Shown one piece after another: positions 17,211 through 26,764 of a stretch of DNA of 64,000 bases. Numbering within the stretch: position 1 is the first letter of the stretch; the number at the start of each line of letters is the position of its first letter. This stretch comes from UBA7455 sp026713185 (GTDB lineage: Bacteria; Pseudomonadota; Gammaproteobacteria; Pseudomonadales; Azotimanducaceae): the NCBI GenBank assembly GCA_963665785.1, contig OY762456.1:4030001-4094000 (forward strand), read 5' to 3'. Position numbers and translations under genes: made by a program. The notes under the pieces are model-generated. The model saw only the letters and a program-made list of their open reading frames with translations, made no database searches and had not been told where the DNA came from.

Positions 17211-18080
17211 TTATTGTTGACTCTTGTTCATATAGCTGAAGAAATCGCTGTCCGGCTGTATAAGAAGTACATCGCCCTTGTTACTGAACGTGCGCCTGTA
17301 GGCATCCATACTGCGGTAAAACTTGTAGAATTCCTTATCCTTGTTGAACGCGGCGGCATAAATTGCTGCCGCTTCAGCATCTCCCTCGCCGCGAATTTCC
17401 TGTGCCTCACCATAAGCTTCGGCAAGGATTACCTCCTGCTGTTTGTCGGCATCAGCTTGAATACCAACAGCCAGTTCCTGGCCCTTCGCACGGTGTTCAC
17501 GGGCTTCAATATCCCGTTCCGTATTCATTCGATCATATACAGACTGGCTCACCTCCGGCGGCAGGTCTATGCGTTTGACCCGTACATCAACAACGGTCAC
17601 ACCCAGCTCATCATTGGCAAATTCGTTCAATACAGACCTCAGCTCCAGCATCAATTGATCACGTTCACCGGAGACGACTTCGTGCAGGGTTCGCCTGGAT
17701 ATTTCGTTCCTTAAACCTGTGTTGATACGCTGCTTGAGTAATTGTTCAGCACGGCTTTGATCACCTGAAGTCGCGGTATAGTAGGTTTGCACATTAGACA
17801 CTCTGAACTTGGCGAAAGAATCAACGATAACCGCTTTCTTTTCCAGTGTCAGGAAGCGTTCCGGGGGTGCGTCAGACGTCAGAACACGAGCGTCAAACTT
17901 TCTTACATCATTGATAAAAGGCCACTTCACATGGAATCCCGGTTTGATGTCATTCCTCACTACAGCACCAAATTCCAGTAAGACAGCGCGTTCCATTTCA
18001 TTGACGATGAATACCGAGTTAATACCGAGAATCGCGACTACAAGTACTAAAAAACCTATGACAAATTTTCTTGAAAACAT
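17211..18080 (-). CDS. hflC: Membrane protease regulator HflC
   Basis: HflC and HflK form a ring of SPFH (stomatin/prohibitin) proteins on the periplasmic face of the inner membrane that encloses and modulates FtsH. The 289-residue product has one N-terminal membrane anchor (FVIGFLVLVVAILGINSVFIV), an SPFH domain (ERAVLLEFGAVV, PGFHVKWPFINDV) and a long helical region with AEAYGEAQEIRGEGDAEA. The hflK stop is two bases upstream of its start. Length is near the norm of about 290-330. Confidence 0.97.
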   Translation of the reverse strand: MFSRKFVIGFLVLVVAILGINSVFIVNEMERAVLLEFGAVVRNDIKPGFHVKWPFINDVRKFDARVLTSDAPPERFLTLEKKAVIVDSFAKFRVSNVQTYYTATSGDQSRAEQLLKQRINTGLRNEISRRTLHEVVSGERDQLMLELRSVLNEFANDELGVTVVDVRVKRIDLPPEVSQSVYDRMNTERDIEAREHRAKGQELAVGIQADADKQQEVILAEAYGEAQEIRGEGDAEAAAIYAAAFNKDKEFYKFYRSMDAYRRTFSNKGDVLLIQPDSDFFSYMNKSQQ

Positions 18081-18082
18081 GG

Positions 18083-19210
18083 CTACCTCCTGTCCCGACG
18101 ATTATTGGCCGTTGTGCTGGTCGAACCTGATGTGCTGGTTGTACGATCCGATGGAGCGGTAAAACTGCCCCCGGTTGATTGTGACTGCTGCATGATCTTG
18201 TCCAGGGGTAAATAGAGTATATTGTTCCCTTCTTCCACATCGATCAACACCTTGGTGCTGTTCGACATCACGGACTCTATAGCGTCAATATACATACGTT
18301 CCCGAGTGACTTCAGGCGCCAACTCATATTCCACATAAAGTTTGTTGAAGCGTTCTGCTTCACCTCTGGCCTGCGCAATTTTGCCTTCTTTATAACCCTG
18401 GGCTTCCTCAAGATATCGTTGTGCCTCACCGCGCGCTTCCGGAATGACCTGATTTGCGTAGGCATCCGCTTCATTCACGAGCCTGACCTCATCCTCACGT
18501 GCCTTGATAACATCGTCAAAGGCCGCTCGAACTGCATCAGGGGGTGCGGTTTCATCAATGTTCACCTGGGTAATCTGAATGCCGGTACCATACTGGTTCA
18601 TATAGTCCTGAATTCTGTCCCTGACGTCGGTTGCCAACTGGGCCCGACCTTCGGTAAGAACCTCATGCATTTCGGTACTGCCCACAACATGACGCAAAGC
18701 ACTTTCCATCGCTTGATACATGCTCTGGTCCGGCTCCTTTACCAACAGCTTGTACTTGATGATGTCGCTTATGACGTACTGAACCGTCATCTTGACTTTT
18801 ACGATGTTTTCATCCTCAGTCAACATCTCTGAATCGTGAGGGCGCGACCTGACCGCTGTAACATTCTCGATCAATACCCGATCAATGAATGGCGGGTTCC
18901 AGTGCAGGCCTGGCAGAACAACTTCCGGCAGCAGTTTCCCTAAACGCAATATAACGCCTCTTTCCTGCTGGTCCACCTGATACACACCCAGGGCAAAATA
19001 CAGCAATAAAAGCACGATTAAGATCAGACTGAATACTCTTTTCGTCAGCCGTCCTCTAACCCCCCCGGATCCTCCACTGGAAGAACCACCGCCAAACACT
19101 CCTGTCAGATTGTTCTGCAACTTGCGGAATGCTTCATCAAGATCAGGAGGGCCCTGATCATCCTGTTTACCCCATGGGTCGCGATCCTTACCAGGTTCGT
19201 TCCATGCCAT
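18083..19210 (-). CDS. hflK: Membrane protease regulator HflK
   Basis: Partner of HflC in the FtsH-regulating complex. The start MAWNEPGKDRDPWGKQDD at 19208-19210 fits the family, with the N-terminal glycine-rich cytosolic tail before the membrane segment (VFSLILIVLLLLYFALGVY). The SPFH domain (ERGVILRLGKLLPEV, PGLHWNPPFIDRV) and the helix with YLEEAQGYKEGKIAQARGEA follow, and the tail is rich in S and T. 375 residues. It follows hflX, after a gap of about 140 bases that may hold an additional promoter. Confidence 0.97.
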   Translation of the reverse strand: MAWNEPGKDRDPWGKQDDQGPPDLDEAFRKLQNNLTGVFGGGSSSGGSGGVRGRLTKRVFSLILIVLLLLYFALGVYQVDQQERGVILRLGKLLPEVVLPGLHWNPPFIDRVLIENVTAVRSRPHDSEMLTEDENIVKVKMTVQYVISDIIKYKLLVKEPDQSMYQAMESALRHVVGSTEMHEVLTEGRAQLATDVRDRIQDYMNQYGTGIQITQVNIDETAPPDAVRAAFDDVIKAREDEVRLVNEADAYANQVIPEARGEAQRYLEEAQGYKEGKIAQARGEAERFNKLYVEYELAPEVTRERMYIDAIESVMSNSTKVLIDVEEGNNILYLPLDKIMQQSQSTGGSFTAPSDRTTSTSGSTSTTANNRRDRR

Positions 19211-19354
19211 AGTCATTCTCCACACGAGTGTTCTGTTTCGGCATCGTCTACTTTCCTGCTGATTCTGTCAATAGCCATATCCCTGCACTATCCGGTTTTT
19301 GGTCATATACAGGCTTTTTTGCACTATCTGGACAGGCGACAGCAACAGCGATAT

Positions 19355-20647
19355 TTATTTTGACTGCAATCGAAGCAATTCCCTCTGCTCAATACGCACA
19401 TCCATGTGTATCTGACCCTTCATATCAGTATCCTCACGGACTACAGCGCCCAGGGCAAACAACTTGGCCCTGATGCTGCCCTCATGGGGCTGAAGCGTAA
19501 TCTGCGTTTCCACCATATCCTCGGCAAGCAGTTCACTTATCGCCTGAATCAATAACCCGGTACCGGCGCCAGTCTGTGCGGAGACCCAAATCCGGCAAGG
19601 CCTGCCGAACATATCCCGTTCGACCCGTGCATTGCCATGACAGACATCCACTTTGTTACAGACCATCAGCTGAGGAACATGACTGGCGCCAATTTCCTCC
19701 AGGACATTGTTCACCTGCTCTATTCTCTCATCGCGGTGCGGTGCGGAGGCATCAATGACATGAATTATCAGGTCCGAGTTTGTCACTTCTTCCAGTGTCG
19801 CTCTGAATGCCTCCACCAGTGAGTGCGGTAACTGTCTGATAAATCCAACCGTGTCGGAAATCACTACCTTGCCAACAACAGGCACTTCCAACCGGCGCAA
19901 CGTCGGATCGAGTGTTGCAAACAGCTGATCTGCCGCCTGGACATCAGCGTTGCAAAGTCTGTTGAACAATGTTGATTTTCCGGCATTGGTATATCCCGCA
20001 AGGGATATGGTTTTGACGGCTGAACGTCGACGGGCACGCCGATTCTGTCCTCTTTGTTTTTTAACCTTGTTCAGTCGCTGATTGAGGCGACGGGTTCGCT
20101 CATTCAACATACGCTGGTCTGCTTCCAACTGTGTTTCGCCGGCGCCACCCAGGCCCGCACCCATTCCCTGATCCCTACCCGATCCGCCTCTTTGCCGATC
20201 CAGGTGGGTCCAGCCTCTGACCAGACGTGTAGACGCATGTTCCAGTTGTGCCAGTTCTACCTGCAGTTTTCCTTCATGGGTACGCGCACGCTGTGCAAAA
20301 ATTTCGAGTATGAGACCGGTTCGGCCCAGTACCCGACATTGCAGGGAAGATTCCAGATTTCGTTCCTGAGAAGGTGTCAGGTCTGTATCGAAAATGATCA
20401 ACCGGGCTTCAGTTTCGACTGACAATGCCTTGATTTCCTCTACCTTGCCTTTGCCCACGCAAGTCGCTGGATGAGGATATCTCTGGTTACTGGTAACACT
20501 TCCAACTGGCGTCAGCCCGGCAGACTGTGCCAACTCAAGAAGTTCATTCAGTGAAGCAAGTTCTGAATTCCGCTGCTCCAGATGGACCAGCAATACACGG
20601 CTTCCCGCATCCGGCCTTTCAAAAAACAAAAACTGTTCCGCCTTCAA
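19355..20647 (-). CDS. hflX: GTPase HflX
   Basis: HflX is a ribosome-associated GTPase that splits stalled or heat-damaged 70S ribosomes. The 430-residue protein has the HflX N-terminal domain, the linker with GGSGRDQGMGAGLGGAGETQ, then the G domain: G1 AGYTNAGKSTLFN, G3 DTVGFIRQLP and G4 CNKVD. It begins 23 bases after the miaA stop. In most gammaproteobacteria hfq sits between miaA and hflX; here there is no room for it. Confidence 0.97.
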   Translation of the reverse strand: MKAEQFLFFERPDAGSRVLLVHLEQRNSELASLNELLELAQSAGLTPVGSVTSNQRYPHPATCVGKGKVEEIKALSVETEARLIIFDTDLTPSQERNLESSLQCRVLGRTGLILEIFAQRARTHEGKLQVELAQLEHASTRLVRGWTHLDRQRGGSGRDQGMGAGLGGAGETQLEADQRMLNERTRRLNQRLNKVKKQRGQNRRARRRSAVKTISLAGYTNAGKSTLFNRLCNADVQAADQLFATLDPTLRRLEVPVVGKVVISDTVGFIRQLPHSLVEAFRATLEEVTNSDLIIHVIDASAPHRDERIEQVNNVLEEIGASHVPQLMVCNKVDVCHGNARVERDMFGRPCRIWVSAQTGAGTGLLIQAISELLAEDMVETQITLQPHEGSIRAKLFALGAVVREDTDMKGQIHMDVRIEQRELLRLQSK

Positions 20648-20670
20648 TCATGCTGTAGATGCATCCTCAA

Positions 20671-21621
20671 TCATCCGGTCGACTCTCCACCTCTTTCTAA
20701 TATGCTGATGATGGGATCGATTTTCAAGACTTTTTCGGTATCCGGGTCTGGCAGCCTGTGCAGATTCTGCCAACTGTTTAACCACGTGTATTGATGTTTT
20801 GCCAGCCTGCGAGTTGCCGCAATGGCCCTGTCTTCCATCTCTTCATGGTCATAGTGTCCAGCAAGATAGTGGGCAACCTGCCGGTAGCCAACAGATTTCA
20901 TGGACGGCAGTTCCGAATTGATGTCTTCCCGTTCAAGCAACTTGCCGACTTCGTGGACCAGACCCCTGTGCAGCATTTCCTGGAATCGACCGGCAATACG
21001 TTGGTGAAGCAACTGCCTTTCCGGCAGAATCGCCACCTCCACAAGATCAAACGGACATTCAGGATTGCCTTTCTTATGGTGATCAGACAGTGCACGTCCG
21101 GTCAATGCATATACTTCAAGAGCACGCTGTAATCGTTGGGGATCATTGGGGCCGATGCGAGCTGCTGCCTCCGGGTCCACGAGTTCGAGTTCCGCATGGA
21201 TTTCCGGCCAGCCATTGCGTTCAGCCCGCTCTGAAATTTCCTGTCTGACCACAGGGTCTGCTGACGGCAAATGTACGATGCCCTGCTTCAGTGCTTTCAG
21301 ATAAAGCATCGTACCGCCCGTCAGGCATGGAATCCGACCACGGGACAGTACTTGCTCGACAACATTAATAGCATCCTCCCTGAAATCCGCTGCTGAATAA
21401 GCAGTAGCCGGGTCCCTGATATCGATCAGGTGATGTGGAATTTCACGCCTGATCTCCTGAGTCGGTTTGGCTGTACCAATATCCATCCCCTGGTAAACCA
21501 CCGCTGAATCAACACTGATGATTTCAATTGGAAAGCGTCTGGCCAGTTCCTCCGCTAGTGCAGATTTACCACTTGCCGTTGGTCCCGTAATAGTGAGAAT
21601 CGGTGGTTTCAATCGAATCAC
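20671..21621 (-). CDS. miaA: tRNA dimethylallyltransferase MiaA
   Basis: MiaA transfers dimethylallyl to N6 of A37 in tRNAs that read UNN codons. The 316-residue protein has the P-loop TGPTASGKSALAEE, the substrate motifs SVDSAVVYQGMDIGTAKP and IDIRDPATAYSAADF, and the C-terminal TRRLAKHQYTWLN segment. It overlaps the mutL stop by four bases (ATGA), a mutL-miaA pair typical of the phylum. hfq does not follow it. Confidence 0.97.
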   Translation of the reverse strand: MIRLKPPILTITGPTASGKSALAEELARRFPIEIISVDSAVVYQGMDIGTAKPTQEIRREIPHHLIDIRDPATAYSAADFREDAINVVEQVLSRGRIPCLTGGTMLYLKALKQGIVHLPSADPVVRQEISERAERNGWPEIHAELELVDPEAAARIGPNDPQRLQRALEVYALTGRALSDHHKKGNPECPFDLVEVAILPERQLLHQRIAGRFQEMLHRGLVHEVGKLLEREDINSELPSMKSVGYRQVAHYLAGHYDHEEMEDRAIAATRRLAKHQYTWLNSWQNLHRLPDPDTEKVLKIDPIISILERGGESTG

Positions 21622-23375
21622 CGACCGCGTAAGAACAAACCGTCCAGTTCCGAAATACTAAGTTCGCTCCATGTTGGCCTGCCGTGATTGCACTGACCAC
21701 TGCGTTCAGTCTCTTCCATGTCCCGTAACAATGCGTTCATTTCCGGAATGGACAATCGGCGATTGGCCCGAACGGCGCCATGACATGCCATGGTCGACAG
21801 GATGGCATCTTTTTGCTCCCTGATGATGGAAGTAGACCCATACGAAACCAGATCTGCGATGACATCGCGAACCAGTTGCTCCGCATTGTTGCGTGAAAGC
21901 AGTGCGGGAATTGTCCTGATAATCAACGACTCTTCCGATGTTCTGGAGACTTCAAATCCAAGTGACTTCAATTCCTCACTGTACTCCTCAACGGCCTCCG
22001 ACTCAGCCTCACTGACAGCAACGGGAAGGGGAATCAGCAGTGGCTGGGATATTACACCTGTCTCGTCCGTGGCCCTTTTCAGTCGTTCATAGGTTATCCG
22101 TTCATGAGCTGCGTGCATGTCAACAATTACCATACCCTGCCGGCTCTGAGCCACAATATAAATACCGTGCAGTTGGGCAACCGCATATCCCAGTGGCGGA
22201 ACATCAGATTCATCATCCACCTCGGGTAACGACTCTTCTGCCAGCAATGTCGAATAATGCTGAAGTTGTTCCCCGATCCTGGCATTTGTCGACCCCGTAC
22301 CCAGGGAGAAATTTCTTTGGACAGGTGATACTGCTACCGCATCTTCTGTGGACAGTGCAGTATCCGCCGGCCTGACATCAGCCAACAATTTATAAATGGT
22401 ACGGAATATAAAATCATGAACACTTCGACTGTCCCTGAATCTGACTTCGTGTTTTGTCGGATGGACATTTACATCAACGAGTTTGGGATCAACTCTGAAA
22501 AATAATGCAAAAACAGGCTGACGCCCATGGTAGAGAACGTCTGCATAAGCCTGCCTGACAGCGTGTGTAATCAGCTTGTCACGGATTATCCGGTCATTGA
22601 CAAAGAAGAACTGCTGATCGCTCTGGCTTCGTGAGAAAGTTGGCAGAGCAACCCATCCCCAAAGCCGCATACCGTGATTATCTTCTTCAAAATAGAATGC
22701 GTTTTCGACGAAAGACTGGCCAAAAACATTTGCTATCCTGCGTCTTTCATCTTCGGCTGTTTCACAGGCACTGTACTGACGAAGCAATTTACCATTATGA
22801 CTCAATGTCAGTGTGACTGACGGATGGCTGAGACTGATCTTACGCATCACCTCGTCGATCTTTTGATATTCCGTACGTTCTGTCCTGAGAAATTTTCGTC
22901 TTGCAGGGGTATTGTAAAACAGGTCGTTCACTTCTACCGATGTCCCGCGGGGATGAGCGGCCGGCAGCGTCTCCAGGGCTGTTTCCGCAGTTCCTGTCGA
23001 AACTGACCAGCCGGCTGTGCTCGATTCCTGTACGTTGCTGGTCAACTTCAACCGGGATATCGATGCAATGCTGGCTAACGCCTCACCGCGAAAACCAAGA
23101 GTTGTGACTGCTTCAAGATCCGATGCTGTGGATATCTTGCTGGTAGCATGCCGTGACATGGACAGTAAAAGATCGTCTTTTTCAATACCCTCGCCGTTAT
23201 CCCTTACCTTAATTAAACGGGCGCCCCCTGATTCGATATTGACATCAATCCGGGTGCTTGCCGCATCAAGACTGTTCTCAAGCAGTTCTTTCACCACGGA
23301 TGCCGGCCTCTCAACAACTTCACCTGCGGCAATCTGATTAGCCAGTCGGGAATTCAGTTGTTTTATTCGATTCAC
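21618..23375 (-). CDS. mutL: DNA mismatch repair protein MutL
   Basis: MutL is the mismatch-repair ATPase that couples MutS recognition to strand incision. The N-terminal GHKL ATPase is complete (VVERPASVVKELLENSLDA, VRDNGEGIEKDDL, TLGFRGEALASIA). The C-terminal domain has MHAAHERITYE, the DQHAX2EX4E endonuclease motif with Met in place of Gln, plus ACHGAVRANRRL and QCNHGRPTW. These point to a MutL with its own nicking activity, as in bacteria without MutH. 585 residues. mutS is not in the window. Confidence 0.97.
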   Translation of the reverse strand: MNRIKQLNSRLANQIAAGEVVERPASVVKELLENSLDAASTRIDVNIESGGARLIKVRDNGEGIEKDDLLLSMSRHATSKISTASDLEAVTTLGFRGEALASIASISRLKLTSNVQESSTAGWSVSTGTAETALETLPAAHPRGTSVEVNDLFYNTPARRKFLRTERTEYQKIDEVMRKISLSHPSVTLTLSHNGKLLRQYSACETAEDERRRIANVFGQSFVENAFYFEEDNHGMRLWGWVALPTFSRSQSDQQFFFVNDRIIRDKLITHAVRQAYADVLYHGRQPVFALFFRVDPKLVDVNVHPTKHEVRFRDSRSVHDFIFRTIYKLLADVRPADTALSTEDAVAVSPVQRNFSLGTGSTNARIGEQLQHYSTLLAEESLPEVDDESDVPPLGYAVAQLHGIYIVAQSRQGMVIVDMHAAHERITYERLKRATDETGVISQPLLIPLPVAVSEAESEAVEEYSEELKSLGFEVSRTSEESLIIRTIPALLSRNNAEQLVRDVIADLVSYGSTSIIREQKDAILSTMACHGAVRANRRLSIPEMNALLRDMEETERSGQCNHGRPTWSELSISELDGLFLRGR

Positions 23376-23388
23376 AGGTTATGACCTC

Positions 23389-24780
23389 TCAACTTGCAGG
23401 TATTTTAAGAACTTGTCCAATCAGGATTGTATTGCTTCGCAACCCGTTGAACTTTTTGAGGTTTTCAAAACTGATGTGGTATTTATTGGCGATGTCGATC
23501 AAGGAGTCACCAGGTTCAATCACATAAGTGATCAGTTTGTCATTCTCTGCCTCTTTTTTCCATGCCAGGAAGGTCCCCTGAGGCGGACTGTCTTCCATAT
23601 ATTGCCGTACTCCTTCGAAGATGCCATTGGCGATGCGTTGCTGATGTTGACGGGTAGCCAGTTTTTTACCTTCTTCGGGATTCGAGATAAATCCGGTTTC
23701 TATCAGCAGCGACGGTATCTCGGGTGACTTCAAAACTACAAAAGAAGCCTGTTCAACACGTGTTTTATGCAGATTATTAAATCGGCCGATCTGACCGAGT
23801 ATCTTTTCCCCAATCTCCAAACTCGCAGCGGAGGCAAAATCCAGTACCACATGCGGCAACATTTCATCCTTGTCCCTGAGACTGACACCACCTATCAGAT
23901 CTGTCTCATTCTCCTTTTCCGCCAGGATCCTCGCCATTTCGCTAGTCGCTCCCTTGTCAGACAAGGCAAAGACAGAGACACCATTTACACTGGATGAACG
24001 GAACGCATTGGCATGAATGGACAGAAAGACATCAGCATGGTTCTCCCGGGCAATCAGTGTGCGGCGCCGTAATTCAATATAGTAATCTCCATTACGGATC
24101 ATCACGGCCCTGTAGCCTGGCATTTTCTGGAACAGATTGTTCAATAAGGTAGCAATGGATAGTACGACATCTTTTTCATATATCCCTGCGTATCCAGTGG
24201 CGCCAGGATCGTCACCACCGTGCCCGGCATCAATGGCAATGATGACATCACGCAACTCATGGCCAGCTGGATCTTCCTGAACTTGTTTCCGGGATTCAGG
24301 AATATGGAGGTCAACCACCAGGCGATCACCGTACTGCCTAACGGGTTCAAGGGAAAAACTTGAGGGTATGACAACTCCGGCAAGATCAAAAACCACGCGA
24401 AGATCCGAGCCATCTCTCAGTCCGCCGCGAATCTTGAGAATAGGAGACTGTTTCAGATCTACAGCTTCCAGGTCAGTGTTCAATACGGCCGACTCGATAT
24501 CGATTACCAGCCGCCGGGGGTCAGTAAGAAAAAACAGATTATGTTTAACGGAATTGCTCAACTCAAACACGACCCTGGTTCTCTCCGGAGACTGGTGTAC
24601 CCGAACCTGGTCAACCAAGACTTGGGTTCTCTCCGGAGACTGGTGTACGAGAATCTGGTCAACAGTAGTTGCACCAGCGGGTAAAGCAATAAACATCAGC
24701 AGGATGAATGCTTGCTGCAACGTCCGTAACAGGAGGCGTTCAAGCGGATTCATTGTCAACTTCTCCCACCTGGGTGTCAT
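23389..24780 (-). CDS. amiC: N-acetylmuramoyl-L-alanine amidase with AMIN and LysM domains (AmiC-like)
   Basis: A periplasmic amidase that cleaves peptidoglycan stems during cell separation. It has a signal sequence (AFILLMFIALPAGAT), an AMIN domain (about residues 56-150) and the zinc amidase domain (IIAIDAGHGGDDPGATG, LSIHANAF, SLLIETGFISNPEE). A C-terminal LysM repeat (YVIEPGDSLIDIANKYH) binds glycan. 463 residues. Start uncertain: the first ATG overlaps tsaE by 41 bases, and an ATG nine codons later by 14. A 16-residue segment at the start of the AMIN domain is duplicated (see repeat). tsaE-amiC-mutL-miaA is the usual order. Confidence 0.95.
   Translation of the reverse strand: MTPRWEKLTMNPLERLLLRTLQQAFILLMFIALPAGATTVDQILVHQSPERTQVLVDQVRVHQSPERTRVVFELSNSVKHNLFFLTDPRRLVIDIESAVLNTDLEAVDLKQSPILKIRGGLRDGSDLRVVFDLAGVVIPSSFSLEPVRQYGDRLVVDLHIPESRKQVQEDPAGHELRDVIIAIDAGHGGDDPGATGYAGIYEKDVVLSIATLLNNLFQKMPGYRAVMIRNGDYYIELRRRTLIARENHADVFLSIHANAFRSSSVNGVSVFALSDKGATSEMARILAEKENETDLIGGVSLRDKDEMLPHVVLDFASAASLEIGEKILGQIGRFNNLHKTRVEQASFVVLKSPEIPSLLIETGFISNPEEGKKLATRQHQQRIANGIFEGVRQYMEDSPPQGTFLAWKKEAENDKLITYVIEPGDSLIDIANKYHISFENLKKFNGLRSNTILIGQVLKIPAS
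24568..24663 (-). repeat. 48-bp in-frame duplication inside amiC
   Basis: Residues 40-55 (VDQILVHQSPERTQVL) are followed directly by residues 56-71 (VDQVRVHQSPERTRVV). A run of about 22 bases is identical between the two 48-bp copies. The second copy continues into the normal AMIN strand. The extra copy lies just after the signal peptide, where it is likely tolerated. Confidence 0.93.
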
Positions 24781-25240
24781 GTAATTGCAAGTTCCGGCAG
24801 ATTCTGTCTCCCAAATCAGAACAAGGTGTCAATTCGAGCAACCTGATTCTGTCTACAATGATCAACGCCACCTCCAAGTCACATTGCGGTAATGCATCCA
24901 GAGCCCGTTCCGGCCATTCAACGAGGCACAGGTTACCCGGATGGAAGTAATCATCAATACCAATATATTCCAGTTCGTTCGGATGGCCCAGTCTGTACAG
25001 GTCAAAGTGATAGATAGTCTGACGTGTTAGTTCATAGGGTTCAACCAATGTGAATGTCGGACTCTTGACCGCACCCTGGTAACCAAAACAACGCAGAATC
25101 CCACGGCACAATGTGGTTTTCCCCGCACCCAGATCCCCCCTGATGTACACCCGGCCACCTGTTGATAACTGTTCCCCCAGCAATCTGCCAAATGCTACGG
25201 TTTCAACTTCATTTTCCAGGCGCTGCTTAAAGACCGGCAT
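24740..25240 (-). CDS. tsaE: tRNA threonylcarbamoyladenosine biosynthesis ATPase TsaE
   Basis: TsaE is the ATPase that works with TsaB, TsaC and TsaD to make t6A37 in ANN-decoding tRNAs. The P-loop RGDLGAGKTTLCRGIL and the SPTFTLVEPYE and YHFDLYRL motifs are diagnostic. The start MPVFKQRLENEVETVAF at 25238-25240 lies eight bases after the nnrDE stop; a longer start at 25273 would overlap that gene. 166 residues, slightly long at the C-terminus. Confidence 0.95.
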   Translation of the reverse strand: MPVFKQRLENEVETVAFGRLLGEQLSTGGRVYIRGDLGAGKTTLCRGILRCFGYQGAVKSPTFTLVEPYELTRQTIYHFDLYRLGHPNELEYIGIDDYFHPGNLCLVEWPERALDALPQCDLEVALIIVDRIRLLELTPCSDLGDRICRNLQLHDTQVGEVDNESA

Positions 25241-25248
25241 AGGGTGAT

Positions 25249-26709
25249 TCAACCAACGAGCCTGCGAATACACGGGATGACATCCGTCGCAATCAATCCA
25301 CGTTCTCCCTGTGCTTCTGCAACCAGGTCTCCGGCGTAAGCATGCAGGGCCACACCCACTTCTGCTGCATCACGAGCGGGAAGACCCTGGGCCAATAATC
25401 CTCCTATGACACCGCTCAGAACATCACCCATCCCTGCGGTTGCCATCCCCGGATTTCCATAGGGACAAAGTGAAATACCTGAACCGTCGGTAATCAATGT
25501 TCCCGCTCCTTTCAATATCGAAACACTTTGATAACGCCGCTGGATTTCTGTTACGGCAACAAACCTGTCCTGCAACAGATCTTTATCTCCAAGAAGTCTT
25601 GCCGCTTCGCCGGGATGAGGGGTTAATATCCAGTTAGTGCAATCGGTGTGTTTTCCTGACAGCAGATTCAAGGCATCCGCATCCAGAACACCCGGTATGC
25701 CGCTGTTTATCAATCGTTCAAACAACCATTGTGACCAGGAATTCCTGCCCAGGCCTGGACCCAGCACGATGCAGGTCGCCTTCTCCAGCATTGGATCGAG
25801 TTCCTCATCTTTCAAAACACTGCGGGCCATGACTTCGGGTCTTCTGGATAGAACAGGTATGATATTTTCTTCCTGTGTGGCAACACTCACCAGACCTGCA
25901 CCGACCCGCAAAGCCGCTTCTGCCGCCATCAACACTGCACCTCCCATACCTGCAGTCCCACCAGCCACCAGTACATGGCCAAAATCTGTTTTATGAGCGT
26001 TGGCATTACGAGCCGGTAACCGTGAACGACAATTGTCGATGTCCAGTCGAGTCGTATTCGACTCAACCCTGGCAAAAAGTTCTTCCGGTACACCGAGGTC
26101 ATCGTATTTGATGATCCCGCATTTTTGCGGACCTTCTCCGGTAAACATGCCCTTCTTCAATCCGATAAAAGTCACTGTGACACTGGCATCAATTGACTGG
26201 CCCAATGATTGACCCGTATCCGCCGATAATCCTGACGGGACATCGATAGCGAGTACCGGTTTCCCTGCCTGGTTTATGCTTTCTATAGCCTGGGCGTAAT
26301 CCGGCCTGACCTCCCCGGACAGTCCGGTACCCAGCAGGGCATCCACTATGACATTACAATCCAGTGCGGCATCGCAGAACTGTACCGACCTCTGCTGGCA
26401 GAAATCCAATGCTTCTGCGGCATCTGGTCCGAGTTTTTCCGGGTCGCCAACCACAACTACTTCCGTCTGAATTCCCCGGTCTGCCAGTAATCCGGCTATG
26501 ATATAGCCATCGCCGGCATTGTTGCCGCTACCACAGTACACCCCGACACTTACTGCGTCGGGCCAGTATTCAAAGAGTACACCAAAGGCTTTCTCTGCCG
26601 CTCGCCGCATCAGGACAATGCCAGATATGCCATATTCATCGATAGCGAGCCGGTCAAGTTCGCGAACCTGGTTCGAAGCGTAAATCTGTAATGGAAGACT
26701 ATTCTGCAA
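25249..26709 (-). CDS. nnr: Bifunctional NAD(P)HX epimerase/ADP-dependent dehydratase
   Basis: This enzyme repairs hydrated NADH and NADPH. The N-terminal YjeF domain epimerises the R and S forms (YCGSGNNAGDGYIIAGLLAD, IDVPSGLSADTGQSLG). The C-terminal carbohydrate-kinase-like domain dehydrates the S form using ADP (LVAGGTAGMGGAVLMAAEAA, LTPHPGEAARLLG, GMATAGMGDVLSGVIGGLLA). 486 residues, both domains complete. It starts divergently from queG with a 55-base gap, and leads the nnr-tsaE-amiC-mutL-miaA-hflX run. Confidence 0.96.
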   Translation of the reverse strand: MQNSLPLQIYASNQVRELDRLAIDEYGISGIVLMRRAAEKAFGVLFEYWPDAVSVGVYCGSGNNAGDGYIIAGLLADRGIQTEVVVVGDPEKLGPDAAEALDFCQQRSVQFCDAALDCNVIVDALLGTGLSGEVRPDYAQAIESINQAGKPVLAIDVPSGLSADTGQSLGQSIDASVTVTFIGLKKGMFTGEGPQKCGIIKYDDLGVPEELFARVESNTTRLDIDNCRSRLPARNANAHKTDFGHVLVAGGTAGMGGAVLMAAEAALRVGAGLVSVATQEENIIPVLSRRPEVMARSVLKDEELDPMLEKATCIVLGPGLGRNSWSQWLFERLINSGIPGVLDADALNLLSGKHTDCTNWILTPHPGEAARLLGDKDLLQDRFVAVTEIQRRYQSVSILKGAGTLITDGSGISLCPYGNPGMATAGMGDVLSGVIGGLLAQGLPARDAAEVGVALHAYAGDLVAEAQGERGLIATDVIPCIRRLVG

Positions 26710-26764
26710 GTGGACTATGATACACAGTTCGGTAATGACTTTATTTTAGGCTACTTGACCAATC

